A DNA stretch of 64,000 nucleotides, from NCBI GenBank assembly GCA_001411745.2, contig LIQB01000003.2, forward strand, positions 406,353-470,352, in the 5' to 3' direction. Made by a program: the position numbers and the translations under genes. This stretch comes from Psychrobacter glacincola (lineage in GTDB: Bacteria; Pseudomonadota; Gammaproteobacteria; Pseudomonadales; Moraxellaceae). This document shows positions 46,784 through 55,278 of the stretch, piece by piece (positions within the stretch are counted from its first letter, which is position 1; each line of letters opens with the position of its first letter). The notes under the pieces were generated by a model. That model was not told where the DNA came from. It made no database searches and saw only the letters and a program-made list of their open reading frames with translations.

Positions 46784-47350
46784 TTGCCACGGTTTTATAC
46801 AGTTGATCGTTCTAATAATATAAACCAAGATATGGTTTTTTCACTTCAGAAAAACTATACTGACTATGAAATATGGACTGTTCAAGATATTTATAGCGAA
46901 AGAGATGTCATTGCTAGAATAGATCAGCTTTACTCTGAAGGTTTATCTGAACATGGTATTCAGTATTTGATAAAGTATGGAATTGTTCTTTTTCAGGAAG
47001 GAACAAGAAGTCCATTACCAATAACATATACACAGCCAATGATTGAAGCAATATTTGAGCTCATCCGTCTAAGTGAGTTCCCTCAACTTCCTTCTCGTAT
47101 GCAGTCGATGTTTGCATGGTGTAATTTAAGTGATGCAAGAAAATTTAATTCGTCTTTAGGTGACAAGCATTCTATATTCGAGGTAGAAAGCGAGAATGCT
47201 TTTATAGCAGATCAAAGACTACTTTGCTTAGGCGGCTCTGTTATTGGTGCGTATGAAATGGCTCGTAAGTATTGGTCAGGTCACAGAAGTAATAACTATA
47301 AATTAGAGGCTGTTATTCCTCTGCAAGTAACTATTGGGAGTAAGATTTAA
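46784..47350 (+). CDS. Uncharacterised protein downstream of metG
   Basis: 188 residues, starting at TTG 46784 with AAGGG about 8 bases upstream. Begins PRFYTVDRSNNINQDMVFSL and ends IGAYEMARKYWSGHRSNNYK then LEAVIPLQVTIGSKI. The pattern reminds me of DUF2441-type proteins, a weak recollection. The codon use is more AT-rich than in metG, and the gene has its own terminator, which hints at recent arrival. No signal peptide or membrane helix. Confidence 0.65.
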   Translation: MPRFYTVDRSNNINQDMVFSLQKNYTDYEIWTVQDIYSERDVIARIDQLYSEGLSEHGIQYLIKYGIVLFQEGTRSPLPITYTQPMIEAIFELIRLSEFPQLPSRMQSMFAWCNLSDARKFNSSLGDKHSIFEVESENAFIADQRLLCLGGSVIGAYEMARKYWSGHRSNNYKLEAVIPLQVTIGSKI

Positions 47351-47665
47351 AAGCCAGCTATTAATAACTTCTCAAAATCCTAACAATGTTTTAAAAAAGA
47401 TGCTTTCGTGGCATCTTTTTTATTGTCTAAAATTTATTGGTAACTATGTATAAAGAACCTGATAACAAAATTATTTATCTAACAAAAATTGATTTAAACC
47501 ACCCTTTATAGAAGTAATGACAAACGCGTTTTAATTTCTTATTGCCATAAGTTACATTACTGTCATAATATGGACGTAATGATCAATGGATTGATTACTT
47601 TAATGTTAGCCCGTTATCTCAGCATGCACATAACATTGATTCGGGTAACCTGCACTCTCTAACCT
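47351..47665. other. Intergenic stretch before the ABC importer
   Basis: 315 bases. It holds the terminator at 47393-47421 and presumably the promoter for the binding-protein gene. I see no riboswitch-like fold, but cannot fold the RNA here. Confidence 0.5.
47393..47421 (+). terminator. Terminator after the unknown gene
   Basis: AAAAAAGATGC pairs with GCATCTTTTTT around a 7-base loop. Confidence 0.88.
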
Positions 47666-48733
47666 ATGAGCCCCAATAAAATGACCTTTGCTACTACTTT
47701 ACGCTTCAGCCTATTCGGTGCTGCTATGAGCGCCGCGCTTGGATTAATTGGCTGCTCAAACACAACCGACACTGCTGCAACGACAGATACAAGTACCGCC
47801 GCAGATTCTGACAAGCCTGCCAAGACATTAGCCATCACTCAAATCGTCGAACATCCTTCATTAGATGCGATGCGCCGCGGCATTATTGATGAGTTGGCGG
47901 ATAATGGCTATGTTGAAGGCCAAAATCTAATCATTAATTTTCAAAGTGCTCAAGGCAATACAGCGACAGCAGGTCAGATTGCTAAGCAGTTTGCAGGAGA
48001 CAACCCAGATGCCATCGTGGCAATCTCGACGCCATCAGCTCAGTCTATCGTTGCGTCAACTAAGACGGTTCCGGTTATTTATACGGCTATCTCAGACCCT
48101 GTAGCGGCAAAGCTCATTAATGAGAACAATACGCCTATCCAATCTAATGTGACAGGACTATCTAGTGAGCTACCTATCGAGCCGCAACTAGACAATATTC
48201 AAAAAATTGCGCCCAATGCAAAAACCATTGGCTATGTTTATAGTCCAGGTGAGGTCAATTCGGTGGTGGTACTCAATCAACTTAAAAAAGCTGCGCCTGC
48301 GCGTGGTCTTAAGATATTAGACGTCACCGCCAATCGCCCAACGGATGTGGCGATGGCGACTCGTAGCCTTGCTGGTCGTGTTGATGTGATTTATACCTCA
48401 CTAGATAACAATGTGGTATCCGCCTTTGAAGCGATGGCAGGTGCTGCCAATGAGCTTGATATTCCTGTCATTGCCTCGGACGAGTTTAGTGTGCGACGTG
48501 GTGCAACTGCGGCACTTGGTGTCAATGATTATGACTTTGGTCGTACCACAGGCAAAATGGTGTATCGTGTGTTAAATGGCGAAGCAGTTAGCAGCATTAA
48601 GCCTGAAGTGATGAATACCTTAACCTTATATGCAAGCCCGAAACATGCGGCTGAGCAAGGCGTCAGTCTGACTGATGAGCTGCTAAAAAATGCCATTAAT
48701 GTCGACAAACAAGCGCAGAGTTCGGATAAATAG
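47666..48733 (+). CDS. ABC importer substrate-binding lipoprotein, paralog 1 (PF04392/TrpX type)
   Basis: 355 residues. Signal segment ends LGLIGC, a lipobox, so a lipoprotein. The body starts TLAITQIVEHPSLDAMRRGI and includes NFQSAQGNTATAGQIAKQF, the pattern of the ABC_sub_bind family. Some members bind tryptophan or other small molecules; the ligand here is unknown. A close paralog follows, then the permease and ATPase genes. An ATG at 47681 could also be the start. Confidence 0.88.
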   Translation: MSPNKMTFATTLRFSLFGAAMSAALGLIGCSNTTDTAATTDTSTAADSDKPAKTLAITQIVEHPSLDAMRRGIIDELADNGYVEGQNLIINFQSAQGNTATAGQIAKQFAGDNPDAIVAISTPSAQSIVASTKTVPVIYTAISDPVAAKLINENNTPIQSNVTGLSSELPIEPQLDNIQKIAPNAKTIGYVYSPGEVNSVVVLNQLKKAAPARGLKILDVTANRPTDVAMATRSLAGRVDVIYTSLDNNVVSAFEAMAGAANELDIPVIASDEFSVRRGATAALGVNDYDFGRTTGKMVYRVLNGEAVSSIKPEVMNTLTLYASPKHAAEQGVSLTDELLKNAINVDKQAQSSDK

Positions 48734-48760
48734 TACAGATAAATAGTACAGATAAATAGT
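48725..48760. repeat. 13-bp tandem repeat at the end of binding-protein gene 1
   Basis: GATAAATAGTACA occurs at 48725-48737 and 48738-48750, with a partial third copy to 48760. The gene's stop codon is in the first copy. Confidence 0.9.
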
Positions 48761-48892
48761 TTTGACAAGTAGCACTGACAAATAACATTTAGCCTTCTAT
48801 ACAGATAACTGCTTTACCCTTTATCCATCTATACCTTTTATCTATAAATTAAATAATGTACGGACACATTATTATTTTCAGGAGTGAGACCC

Positions 48893-49933
48893 ATGTTGTA
48901 TCAAAATCGTTTTGGTCATTTTAACTTTAGTAAAGCACTATTATTAGGTGGGGTTTGTACGGCCATCTTAACTGGCTGTAATCAATCAGCACAAGATACC
49001 AGCACCACTGATACAGCTGCGACTGGCGATGCAGCCACGGCTATGAAGACTGTCGCAATCACAGCTATCGTCGAACATCCAGCGCTTGATGACGTCCGTA
49101 AGGGCGTTATCGACGAGCTTAATGAAGCAGGCTTTAAGGATGGTGAAAATTTAAAGGTTAATTTCCAAAGCGCACAGGGTAACACTGCCACTGCTGGACA
49201 GATTGCTAAGCAATTCGTCGCAGACAATTCAGACGTTATCGTTGCGATTGGTACTCCATCAGCGCAGTCAGTAGCTGCTGCTACGAGCAGTATTCCTTTA
49301 GTATTCTCAGCAGTCACTGACCCAGTTGCCGCCAAACTAGTGACAAAACTAGATGGCTCTGGCACCAATGTCACTGGCGGCTCTGATGCGCTTCCTTATG
49401 AGCCACAAATTGAGCTGATGCGTCAAATCATTCCTAGTCTGAAAAATGTCGGCTACGTTTATAGCCCAGGCGAAGTCAACTCAACGATTATCTTGAAAAA
49501 CTTAAAAGAAAAACTGACACCACTAGGTATCAATGTACTCGAAGCGCCTGCACAGCGTAGTACTGATATTGCGATGGCAGCACGTAGCCTCGAAGGTAAG
49601 GTCGATATGATCTATACCTCAACTGATAATAACGTCGTATCGGCTTACGAATCGCTATATCAAGTCGCCAAAGAGAGCAAAATTCCACTGATTGCGTCTG
49701 ACACTAGCTCCGTTGAGCGTGGTGCGATTGCCGCATTGGGCGTGAATTACTACGAGCTTGGTCGCGAAACAGGCAAAATCGTGGTACGTATTTTAAATGG
49801 TGAAAAAGCAGGCGCTATTCCTGTCTACACCCCGCAAATGTTGGATCTATACGTTAGTCCAAAGCATGCCAAAGAAGAAGGCATTACTTTGTCACAAGCG
49901 GTTATCGATAAAGCAAAAGAAGTGGTAGAATAA
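48893..49933 (+). CDS. ABC importer substrate-binding lipoprotein, paralog 2 (PF04392/TrpX type)
   Basis: 346 residues from ATG 48893, 8 bases after AGGAG; GTG 48884 is too close to that site. Signal segment ends AILTGC (lipobox). The same core as paralog 1 with many substitutions: TVAITAIVEHPALDDVRKGV and the identical NFQSAQGNTATAGQIAKQF. Tandem duplicated binding proteins in front of one permease and one ATPase suggest two ligands feeding one transporter. Confidence 0.88.
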   Translation: MLYQNRFGHFNFSKALLLGGVCTAILTGCNQSAQDTSTTDTAATGDAATAMKTVAITAIVEHPALDDVRKGVIDELNEAGFKDGENLKVNFQSAQGNTATAGQIAKQFVADNSDVIVAIGTPSAQSVAAATSSIPLVFSAVTDPVAAKLVTKLDGSGTNVTGGSDALPYEPQIELMRQIIPSLKNVGYVYSPGEVNSTIILKNLKEKLTPLGINVLEAPAQRSTDIAMAARSLEGKVDMIYTSTDNNVVSAYESLYQVAKESKIPLIASDTSSVERGAIAALGVNYYELGRETGKIVVRILNGEKAGAIPVYTPQMLDLYVSPKHAKEEGITLSQAVIDKAKEVVE

Positions 49934-50363
49934 CGCACTTTTATAGCTAGCTCATTACAGCTATCATAAGGTAGATACCGAGTTTGATGGATTTGGTGTC
50001 AGCCGTCATCTACCTTTATGCGATGAGGCTAAATGTTTAACATCAGAAACCCAGCTATGAAGCAGTAGGCTGGGCTTCTTATTTAAACCACATTGATTAA
50101 ATATAAAGTATTTGCGTCATTTCTAAATTTGCCCTTTTTTTAATCAAAGCTTTGAACCTAGGTAGCTTATGATAGCTGTTGATCGTGACATGTTTTGGTT
50201 TACCCTAACCGCAGATTGTTTAATCTGTTAAATTCACCGCTTAGTCGTTTAGCTAAAATTGATGTATAGATGAGACAGCGCTGATCTATCTCACGCACTC
50301 ATTCTATGAATCGATATTAGAACGTTAGTGGCTAAACGCTTGGTTATGACTTACTGATCTCTT
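49934..50363. other. Intergenic stretch binding protein 2 - permease
   Basis: 430 bases. Two hairpins lie near the left end: AAGGTAGAT/ATCTACCTT (about 49968-50015) and CCCAGC/GCTGGG (about 50052-50076). They may end or attenuate the transcript and lower permease level relative to the binding proteins. Confidence 0.5.
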
Positions 50364-51263
50364 ATGTCTTTAATTGCTTTTTTTGGTGCACTTGAAAGCG
50401 GTCTGATTTATGGCCTAGTAGCACTTGGTGTGCTGATCTCATTTCGCACCCTCGACTTCCCCGACTTGACCGCTGACGGTAGTTTTCCACTAGGTGGCGC
50501 TGTTGCTGGTATTTCTATCATCGCTGGTGTCAACCCATGGCTTGCCTGTGCTTTCGGTATGTTGGCAGGTTCCGTTGCTGGTATTGTTACGGCATGGCTA
50601 CACGTCAAACTTGGCATCCTGCAACTACTTGCCAGTATCTTGGTAATGGTCGCACTATATTCTATCAATTTACGGATTATGGGTGCACCGAACTTGCCAT
50701 TATTGGGTGAAACCACGGTCTTTAGCACCTTGGTCACGGATGGCAACGGTTATTGGATGCGCTGTCTAATTATTGGTGTCGTGGTGATAGCTGCCATGTT
50801 ATTTTTAAACTGGTTCTATAGTACCGAAACGGGTCTTTCGATGCGGGCGACGGGTTCCAACCTCCGAATGGCACAGGCGCAAGGCATTAACACCTCATGG
50901 ATGACCATCATTGGTATGGCGATTTCTAACGGTTTGATTGCTCTAGCAGGTGCATTGTTTGTGCAGACTCAAGGTGGCGCAGATATCTCGATTGGTATTG
51001 GTACCATTGTCATCGGTTTAGCAGCGGTCATCATTGGTGAAACCATCATTCCTGCCAAGCGTATTTGGCTGATTACCTTTGCCGTGGTCGTCGGTGCGGT
51101 GCTATATAAGCTATTTATTCAGGTGGCGCTATCGAGCGATACGCTACGTAGTATTGGTTTTGGCCCGCAAGATTTAAACTTGATTACAGCGCTACTCGTC
51201 GTATTTGCCTTGGTATTGCCAAAAGCTAAAAATAAATTTTTAAGTCGTAAAGTTCGGGCTTAA
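50364..51263 (+). CDS. ABC importer permease (TrpY type)
   Basis: 299 residues, about eight hydrophobic helices, in the BPD_transp_2 group. Key region LDFPDLTADGSFPLGGAVAG is typical for permeases paired with PF04392 binding proteins, and TGSNLRMAQAQGINTSWMTI is the ATPase-contact loop. No signal peptide. The ATPase gene starts 31 bases downstream. Confidence 0.9.
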   Translation: MSLIAFFGALESGLIYGLVALGVLISFRTLDFPDLTADGSFPLGGAVAGISIIAGVNPWLACAFGMLAGSVAGIVTAWLHVKLGILQLLASILVMVALYSINLRIMGAPNLPLLGETTVFSTLVTDGNGYWMRCLIIGVVVIAAMLFLNWFYSTETGLSMRATGSNLRMAQAQGINTSWMTIIGMAISNGLIALAGALFVQTQGGADISIGIGTIVIGLAAVIIGETIIPAKRIWLITFAVVVGAVLYKLFIQVALSSDTLRSIGFGPQDLNLITALLVVFALVLPKAKNKFLSRKVRA

Positions 51264-51294
51264 TGTCAATGTGCAACCATAAGGAATAATTATT

Positions 51295-52089
51295 ATGATG
51301 CAAGCTACAGATTTGCGGTTGACCTTTAATCCTGGAACGCCCATTGAAAACCCTGCCCTACGCGGTATCAATCTCAACATCGCTGATGGTGAATTTGTCA
51401 CTGTCATCGGTACCAATGGTGCGGGTAAATCAACTTTTTTAAATGCGGTCAGTGGTACCACGCGCGTCGATAGCGGTTCAATCTTATTAAATGGCATCGA
51501 TGTCACCAAAAAAACCGCGCACCAACGCGCCCATTGGGTGGCTCGTGTCTTCCAAGACCCGATGGCGGGGACTTGTGAAGCATTGACCATTGAAGAAAAC
51601 ATGGCGCTGGCTTATAAGCGCGGCGGCAAACGTGGTTTGAGCTTTGCACTCAACCAAAATAACCGTGATTTATTTCGCGAAAAATTATCAGTATTAAAAT
51701 TGGGGCTAGAAAATCGTTTGACCGACCGTATGGGTCTGTTATCCGGTGGTCAACGTCAAGCTGTTAGCCTATTGATGGCTTCACTGCAACCTTCCAAAAT
51801 TTTATTGCTTGATGAGCACACTGCTGCCCTCGACCCTAAGACTGCTGCTTTCGTTTTAGAATTGACCGATAAAATTGTAACGGACAATCAGCTTACAACG
51901 ATGATGGTCACGCACTCAATGCAGCAGGCATTGGCGCATGGCACCAGAACGGTGATGTTACATCAAGGACAAGTGGTATTAGATGTGGCTGGCGATAAAC
52001 GTCAAGGCATGACTGTACATGACTTACTTGATATGTTTGAGCAAACTCGCGGCGAAAAAGTCGAAGATGATAGCTTGATATTGAGTTAA
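51295..52089 (+). CDS. ABC importer ATP-binding protein (TrpZ type)
   Basis: 264 residues. Walker A IGTNGAGKSTFLNA, signature LLSGGQRQAVSLLMA, Walker B ILLLDEHTAALDP; the ABC signature is LSGGQ as usual. AAGGAA precedes the start. Forms the motor of the importer with the permease and two binding proteins. The DEHTAALD form with His is seen in this subgroup. Confidence 0.92.
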   Translation: MMQATDLRLTFNPGTPIENPALRGINLNIADGEFVTVIGTNGAGKSTFLNAVSGTTRVDSGSILLNGIDVTKKTAHQRAHWVARVFQDPMAGTCEALTIEENMALAYKRGGKRGLSFALNQNNRDLFREKLSVLKLGLENRLTDRMGLLSGGQRQAVSLLMASLQPSKILLLDEHTAALDPKTAAFVLELTDKIVTDNQLTTMMVTHSMQQALAHGTRTVMLHQGQVVLDVAGDKRQGMTVHDLLDMFEQTRGEKVEDDSLILS

Positions 52090-52126
52090 ATAACTTAGCA
52101 AAATTCTTCAACTCTTGAAAAAATAG

Positions 52127-52155
52127 AACGTCTGTTTAATAGCAGGCGTTTTTTT
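52127..52155 (+). terminator. Terminator of ABC importer genes
   Basis: AACGTCTG pairs with CAGGCGTT (one G-T pair) around TTTAATAG, then T's. It also faces the convergent regulator gene. Confidence 0.8.
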
Positions 52156-52189
52156 ATGACTGCTTTAATTGATACGACTGTCTTAATTT

Positions 52190-52867
52190 TTAAGCATCAA
52201 GCAATACTAACTTTTGAATCAACTCACTGACATGTTGTGACTGCATTTTTTTCATCACTTGTGAACGATGCACCTCTACCGTACGGACGGAAACGTCTAA
52301 ATGATCAGCGATATTTTTATTCAAATTACCTTCTAACAATTCATTGGCAACCTGCTTTTCTTTATCGGTCAGCTGCGCATAGAGCTTTTTAATATCATAA
52401 AGCGTGGCGCGTTTTAGAGTGAGGTCTTGCGCATATGCAAGCGCTTCTTGTAGCCGGCGGCTATTAATCGGTTTTTCCAGATAATCAGCCGCACCTTGCT
52501 TCAGCATATTGACAGCATCAGCAATCTCGCCATTTCCCGTTAGCGCTATCAATGCCATAGGGCTATCCTGTTGACTAAGATGCACTTGTAGCGCTTGACC
52601 ACTCATCTCTGGCATCATCAAATCACTCACAATCACTGCTGGACGATAGATATTAACCTGTTGCAAAAACGTCAGCGCACTTGCCCACACTTGGGTCGAT
52701 AGCCCTAAGCTGCTAATCAAAAAATCACAGGACATGCGCACACTTTCTTCGTCATCAATGATATGAATGATAAGCGATTCTGGCGTAATGCCTGATGAAT
52801 CTTCAGACAGATGACTACTTTCATCTTGCCAGCACGTATGCTCATTTGAGTGTTGATTAGACGTCAT
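52190..52867 (-). CDS. TtrR/FixJ-type response regulator
   Basis: 225 residues from ATG 52867 (AAGG 6 bases upstream); ATG 52891 would add eight residues. The receiver domain has IIDDEESVRMSCDFL, the phosphoacceptor Asp in AVIVSDLMMPEMSG, and the Lys in LEKPINSRRLQ. A LuxR-type helix-turn-helix follows: LTDKEKQVANELLEGNLNKN and DHLDVSVRTVEVHRSQVMKK. Acts as transcription activator when phosphorylated. It is 12 bases downstream of the sensor kinase gene, so they form one unit. Confidence 0.9.
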   Translation of the reverse strand: MTSNQHSNEHTCWQDESSHLSEDSSGITPESLIIHIIDDEESVRMSCDFLISSLGLSTQVWASALTFLQQVNIYRPAVIVSDLMMPEMSGQALQVHLSQQDSPMALIALTGNGEIADAVNMLKQGAADYLEKPINSRRLQEALAYAQDLTLKRATLYDIKKLYAQLTDKEKQVANELLEGNLNKNIADHLDVSVRTVEVHRSQVMKKMQSQHVSELIQKLVLLDA

Positions 52868-52903
52868 ATGTGACCTTATGGCTAAATACATTATTGATAT
52901 TCA

Positions 52904-55024
52904 TTAGAGTTTTTCGTCATTATTCGCTAAAGATAATGGCAGATAAAAAGATATTTGTGCGCCCACCGTGTTTGACAGCTGATAGTTAGTATTGGTTTGT
53001 AGCAGCTGAATTTTACCATTTAAGGTACGTTTAAAGCGATGCTGCTCGCTGCTCATTACTTGGTAAACTTGCTCAATTTCAGGTTCGGCATCAATATTAT
53101 TTAGCTGCATCATACCGCCCAGCGACTTGCATAAGCGCTGACATATCATCAGTCCTAATCCTAGACCGCCTGCTTTCGTTGATTGAGTAGCATACTGACT
53201 GGGTAAGTTCTCTGGTAGGTGCTGTGCTTTAAGCTGGGCTTGATCAAAGCCGCCAGCATCATCGCTTAGATGCAATACCAGCCATTGCTTGCCATCGTGT
53301 TCTTCTGCCTGACAGCGTAGCATGATATTGGTCGCCCCTTGCTGCATAGCATTGGTCATGCTATTTATCAGTAACTGATCTAATAGTAAATTTGGCAAGG
53401 TTAAATGCTGGTAATCACTTGCCAGCCAAAAATTGACACCTACTGCTTGCTCACCCAATAATAAGATGCACTGTTGACAGATAGCTGCGATATCGACACG
53501 AGTTTCATTCGCTTGCGACCGTCCAGCCCAGCGGCGGATATTAGTCACTACAGCAGCGACGCGTTCTGTTTCATTGACAATCTGCTGTAGAGCATTCTCT
53601 GTCGCTGCATTATCAGGTGACGCTGCCTCGACCGTCTTTTTGGATGACTGCGCTTGTTGACTACGTATCAATAACCCTTGCGCATAATTTTGAATGGTTG
53701 CCAGCGGCTGATTGATTTCATGAGCGATAGCACCGCTCATCTCACCGATGACCGCAAAGCGCTCTGATTGGTGTAACTGCTGATCATATTCACGGATTAG
53801 TCTATTTTGCCGCACTATCTTTTTTTGCCGCCGCCATGCCAGCCAGCTCATCCACGCATAATTTACTGTCGATATCAGGATAACCAAAATAATCACAGCC
53901 ATCCATAATCGATGCGCCTTTATCCAGTCGATCATATGCGCGCTCAGCTGCTTTTGGGCGGGATGGCGATTCATCTCATAAAGGATGCGCTCAGCATCGC
54001 TACTCGATTCTGCTGGCAACCAGCGCTGCTCTAATTGACTCTTGCCAAATAGATTTTGATTGATCTGGCGCACCAAAGTATCTGGCGCTTGCTCGGTCGC
54101 TGCCAGTGTCCAATTTGGATATATTTTCGTTGAAGAGTGGCAGCTGGATACAGTGGCGACTGGATGAATGAGACGGTATTGCTTGTCATTGATTTGACCG
54201 CGCCTTGCCATCTCCTCCATCAAACAAAGCGGTGTAATGGCAGCGTCTACCTTGCCGCTAGCCAAGGCATGCAAAGTGCGCTCTATCGGATAACCGACAA
54301 ACTGTGTTTGATAGTGACTTGGCGTGATGCCATTTTGCTGTAATAAATGCGCGCCCAATAAATAACCGCCAAATGCGTCAGTGTCGACGGCAGCAATATG
54401 CCGTTGCTCTAAATCCTGCAAACGATAAATATCACTGTCGGCAGCGACCCATAAAGCACTGGCGACCTCTTCCATCGCACTCGGCTGTTTTAATGGCGCA
54501 TATTCATTTAGCTTATTAAATTCATTGGCGAGGGTGACTGTCGTCGATAGCTGATTTTGCGATTGTTGCCCATTAACACCCTCAGCATCAAATCCTTGAT
54601 TACTAAAAATTTTATCACGAGGTCTTTTATCACGAGAATTTTTATCACGAGGACTTTGCGCATTGCTATTTAATTGAGCCGTCTCTGTTTGTAAGGTGGC
54701 CAGCCAGCGCCACCTGATGGTATTCATTTTTATAAACTGTACTTGCGGGCCAAGCACTAGCGCAAACTGCTGTGCCTCTATTTGCTGTTGCCAATTCTCC
54801 AGCGCCAAAGGTACCAATATCATGGTGTCATCTGATAACTGATTATTAAGCTCGTCAAGCCACGGCTGCCAGCGATTTTGTGCGGCTGTCTCGCCTTGCG
54901 GTGCTAGCACACCCAAATAGTAAGTCTGGGCGGTTGCCTGAGATAGCGGCAACCAAGCAACCGATGCTACGACGGTAATAAAACAAGCCTTTAAGATAGT
55001 CCAAATTTTAGACTTTTTATGCAT
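52904..55024 (-). CDS. TtrS-like sensor histidine kinase with periplasmic binding domain
   Basis: 706 residues. Signal peptide to about residue 33; a PhnD-like periplasmic domain (YYLGVLAPQGETAAQ; LASGKVDAAITPLCLMEEMA) to about 340; membrane helix 373-396; HisKA with His435 in GAIAHEINQPLATIQNYAQG; and HATPase with GLGLGLMICQRLCKSLGG. Architecture matches TtrS, the tetrathionate sensor. Residues about 118-170 are a low-complexity insert with a (P/S)RDK repeat not expected in the domain. Divergent from the cytochrome/tsdA genes, which are the likely targets. The ligand (tetrathionate or thiosulfate) is inference. Confidence 0.88.
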   Translation of the reverse strand: MHKKSKIWTILKACFITVVASVAWLPLSQATAQTYYLGVLAPQGETAAQNRWQPWLDELNNQLSDDTMILVPLALENWQQQIEAQQFALVLGPQVQFIKMNTIRWRWLATLQTETAQLNSNAQSPRDKNSRDKRPRDKIFSNQGFDAEGVNGQQSQNQLSTTVTLANEFNKLNEYAPLKQPSAMEEVASALWVAADSDIYRLQDLEQRHIAAVDTDAFGGYLLGAHLLQQNGITPSHYQTQFVGYPIERTLHALASGKVDAAITPLCLMEEMARRGQINDKQYRLIHPVATVSSCHSSTKIYPNWTLAATEQAPDTLVRQINQNLFGKSQLEQRWLPAESSSDAERILYEMNRHPAQKQLSAHMIDWIKAHRLWMAVIILVILISTVNYAWMSWLAWRRQKKIVRQNRLIREYDQQLHQSERFAVIGEMSGAIAHEINQPLATIQNYAQGLLIRSQQAQSSKKTVEAASPDNAATENALQQIVNETERVAAVVTNIRRWAGRSQANETRVDIAAICQQCILLLGEQAVGVNFWLASDYQHLTLPNLLLDQLLINSMTNAMQQGATNIMLRCQAEEHDGKQWLVLHLSDDAGGFDQAQLKAQHLPENLPSQYATQSTKAGGLGLGLMICQRLCKSLGGMMQLNNIDAEPEIEQVYQVMSSEQHRFKRTLNGKIQLLQTNTNYQLSNTVGAQISFYLPLSLANNDEKL
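54610..54654. repeat. Three 15-bp imperfect tandem repeats in the sensor gene
   Basis: Copies start at 54610, 54625 and 54640, each TTTTATCACGAG plus three variable bases. On the coding strand they give PRDKN-SRDKR-PRDKI at residues 125-139. The reading frame is kept. Confidence 0.9.
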
Positions 55025-55084
55025 ACACCTAGCCTTATATTTGACCTACCAAACGTACATTATAAGTAAAAACCTTAATTATAA

Positions 55085-55111
55085 TGTGGTTTTCCACAAT
55101 ATCACAATATT
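55085..55111. promoter_or_regulatory. Two adjacent palindromes in the sensor/tsdA divergent promoter region
   Basis: TGTGG-TTTT-CCACA (55085-55098) followed at once by AATAT-CACA-ATATT (55098-55111). Located in the 254-base gap between the sensor kinase and the cytochrome gene, so the first candidates for the response-regulator binding site. Confidence 0.45.
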
Positions 55112-55278
55112 ACCCGCTACCCTATACTATATGACAGTCGTGTAACTTTTAATTCGCTGAGCTTCAATCACAAATATTCGATTTCAATTTTGATTTGAAT
55201 AAGAATGATTAATACGCCTCATGAAATATGAGTGATGAATTATAAGCTTGGTAAAAATATCTTATGGAGGGCGGGCTT

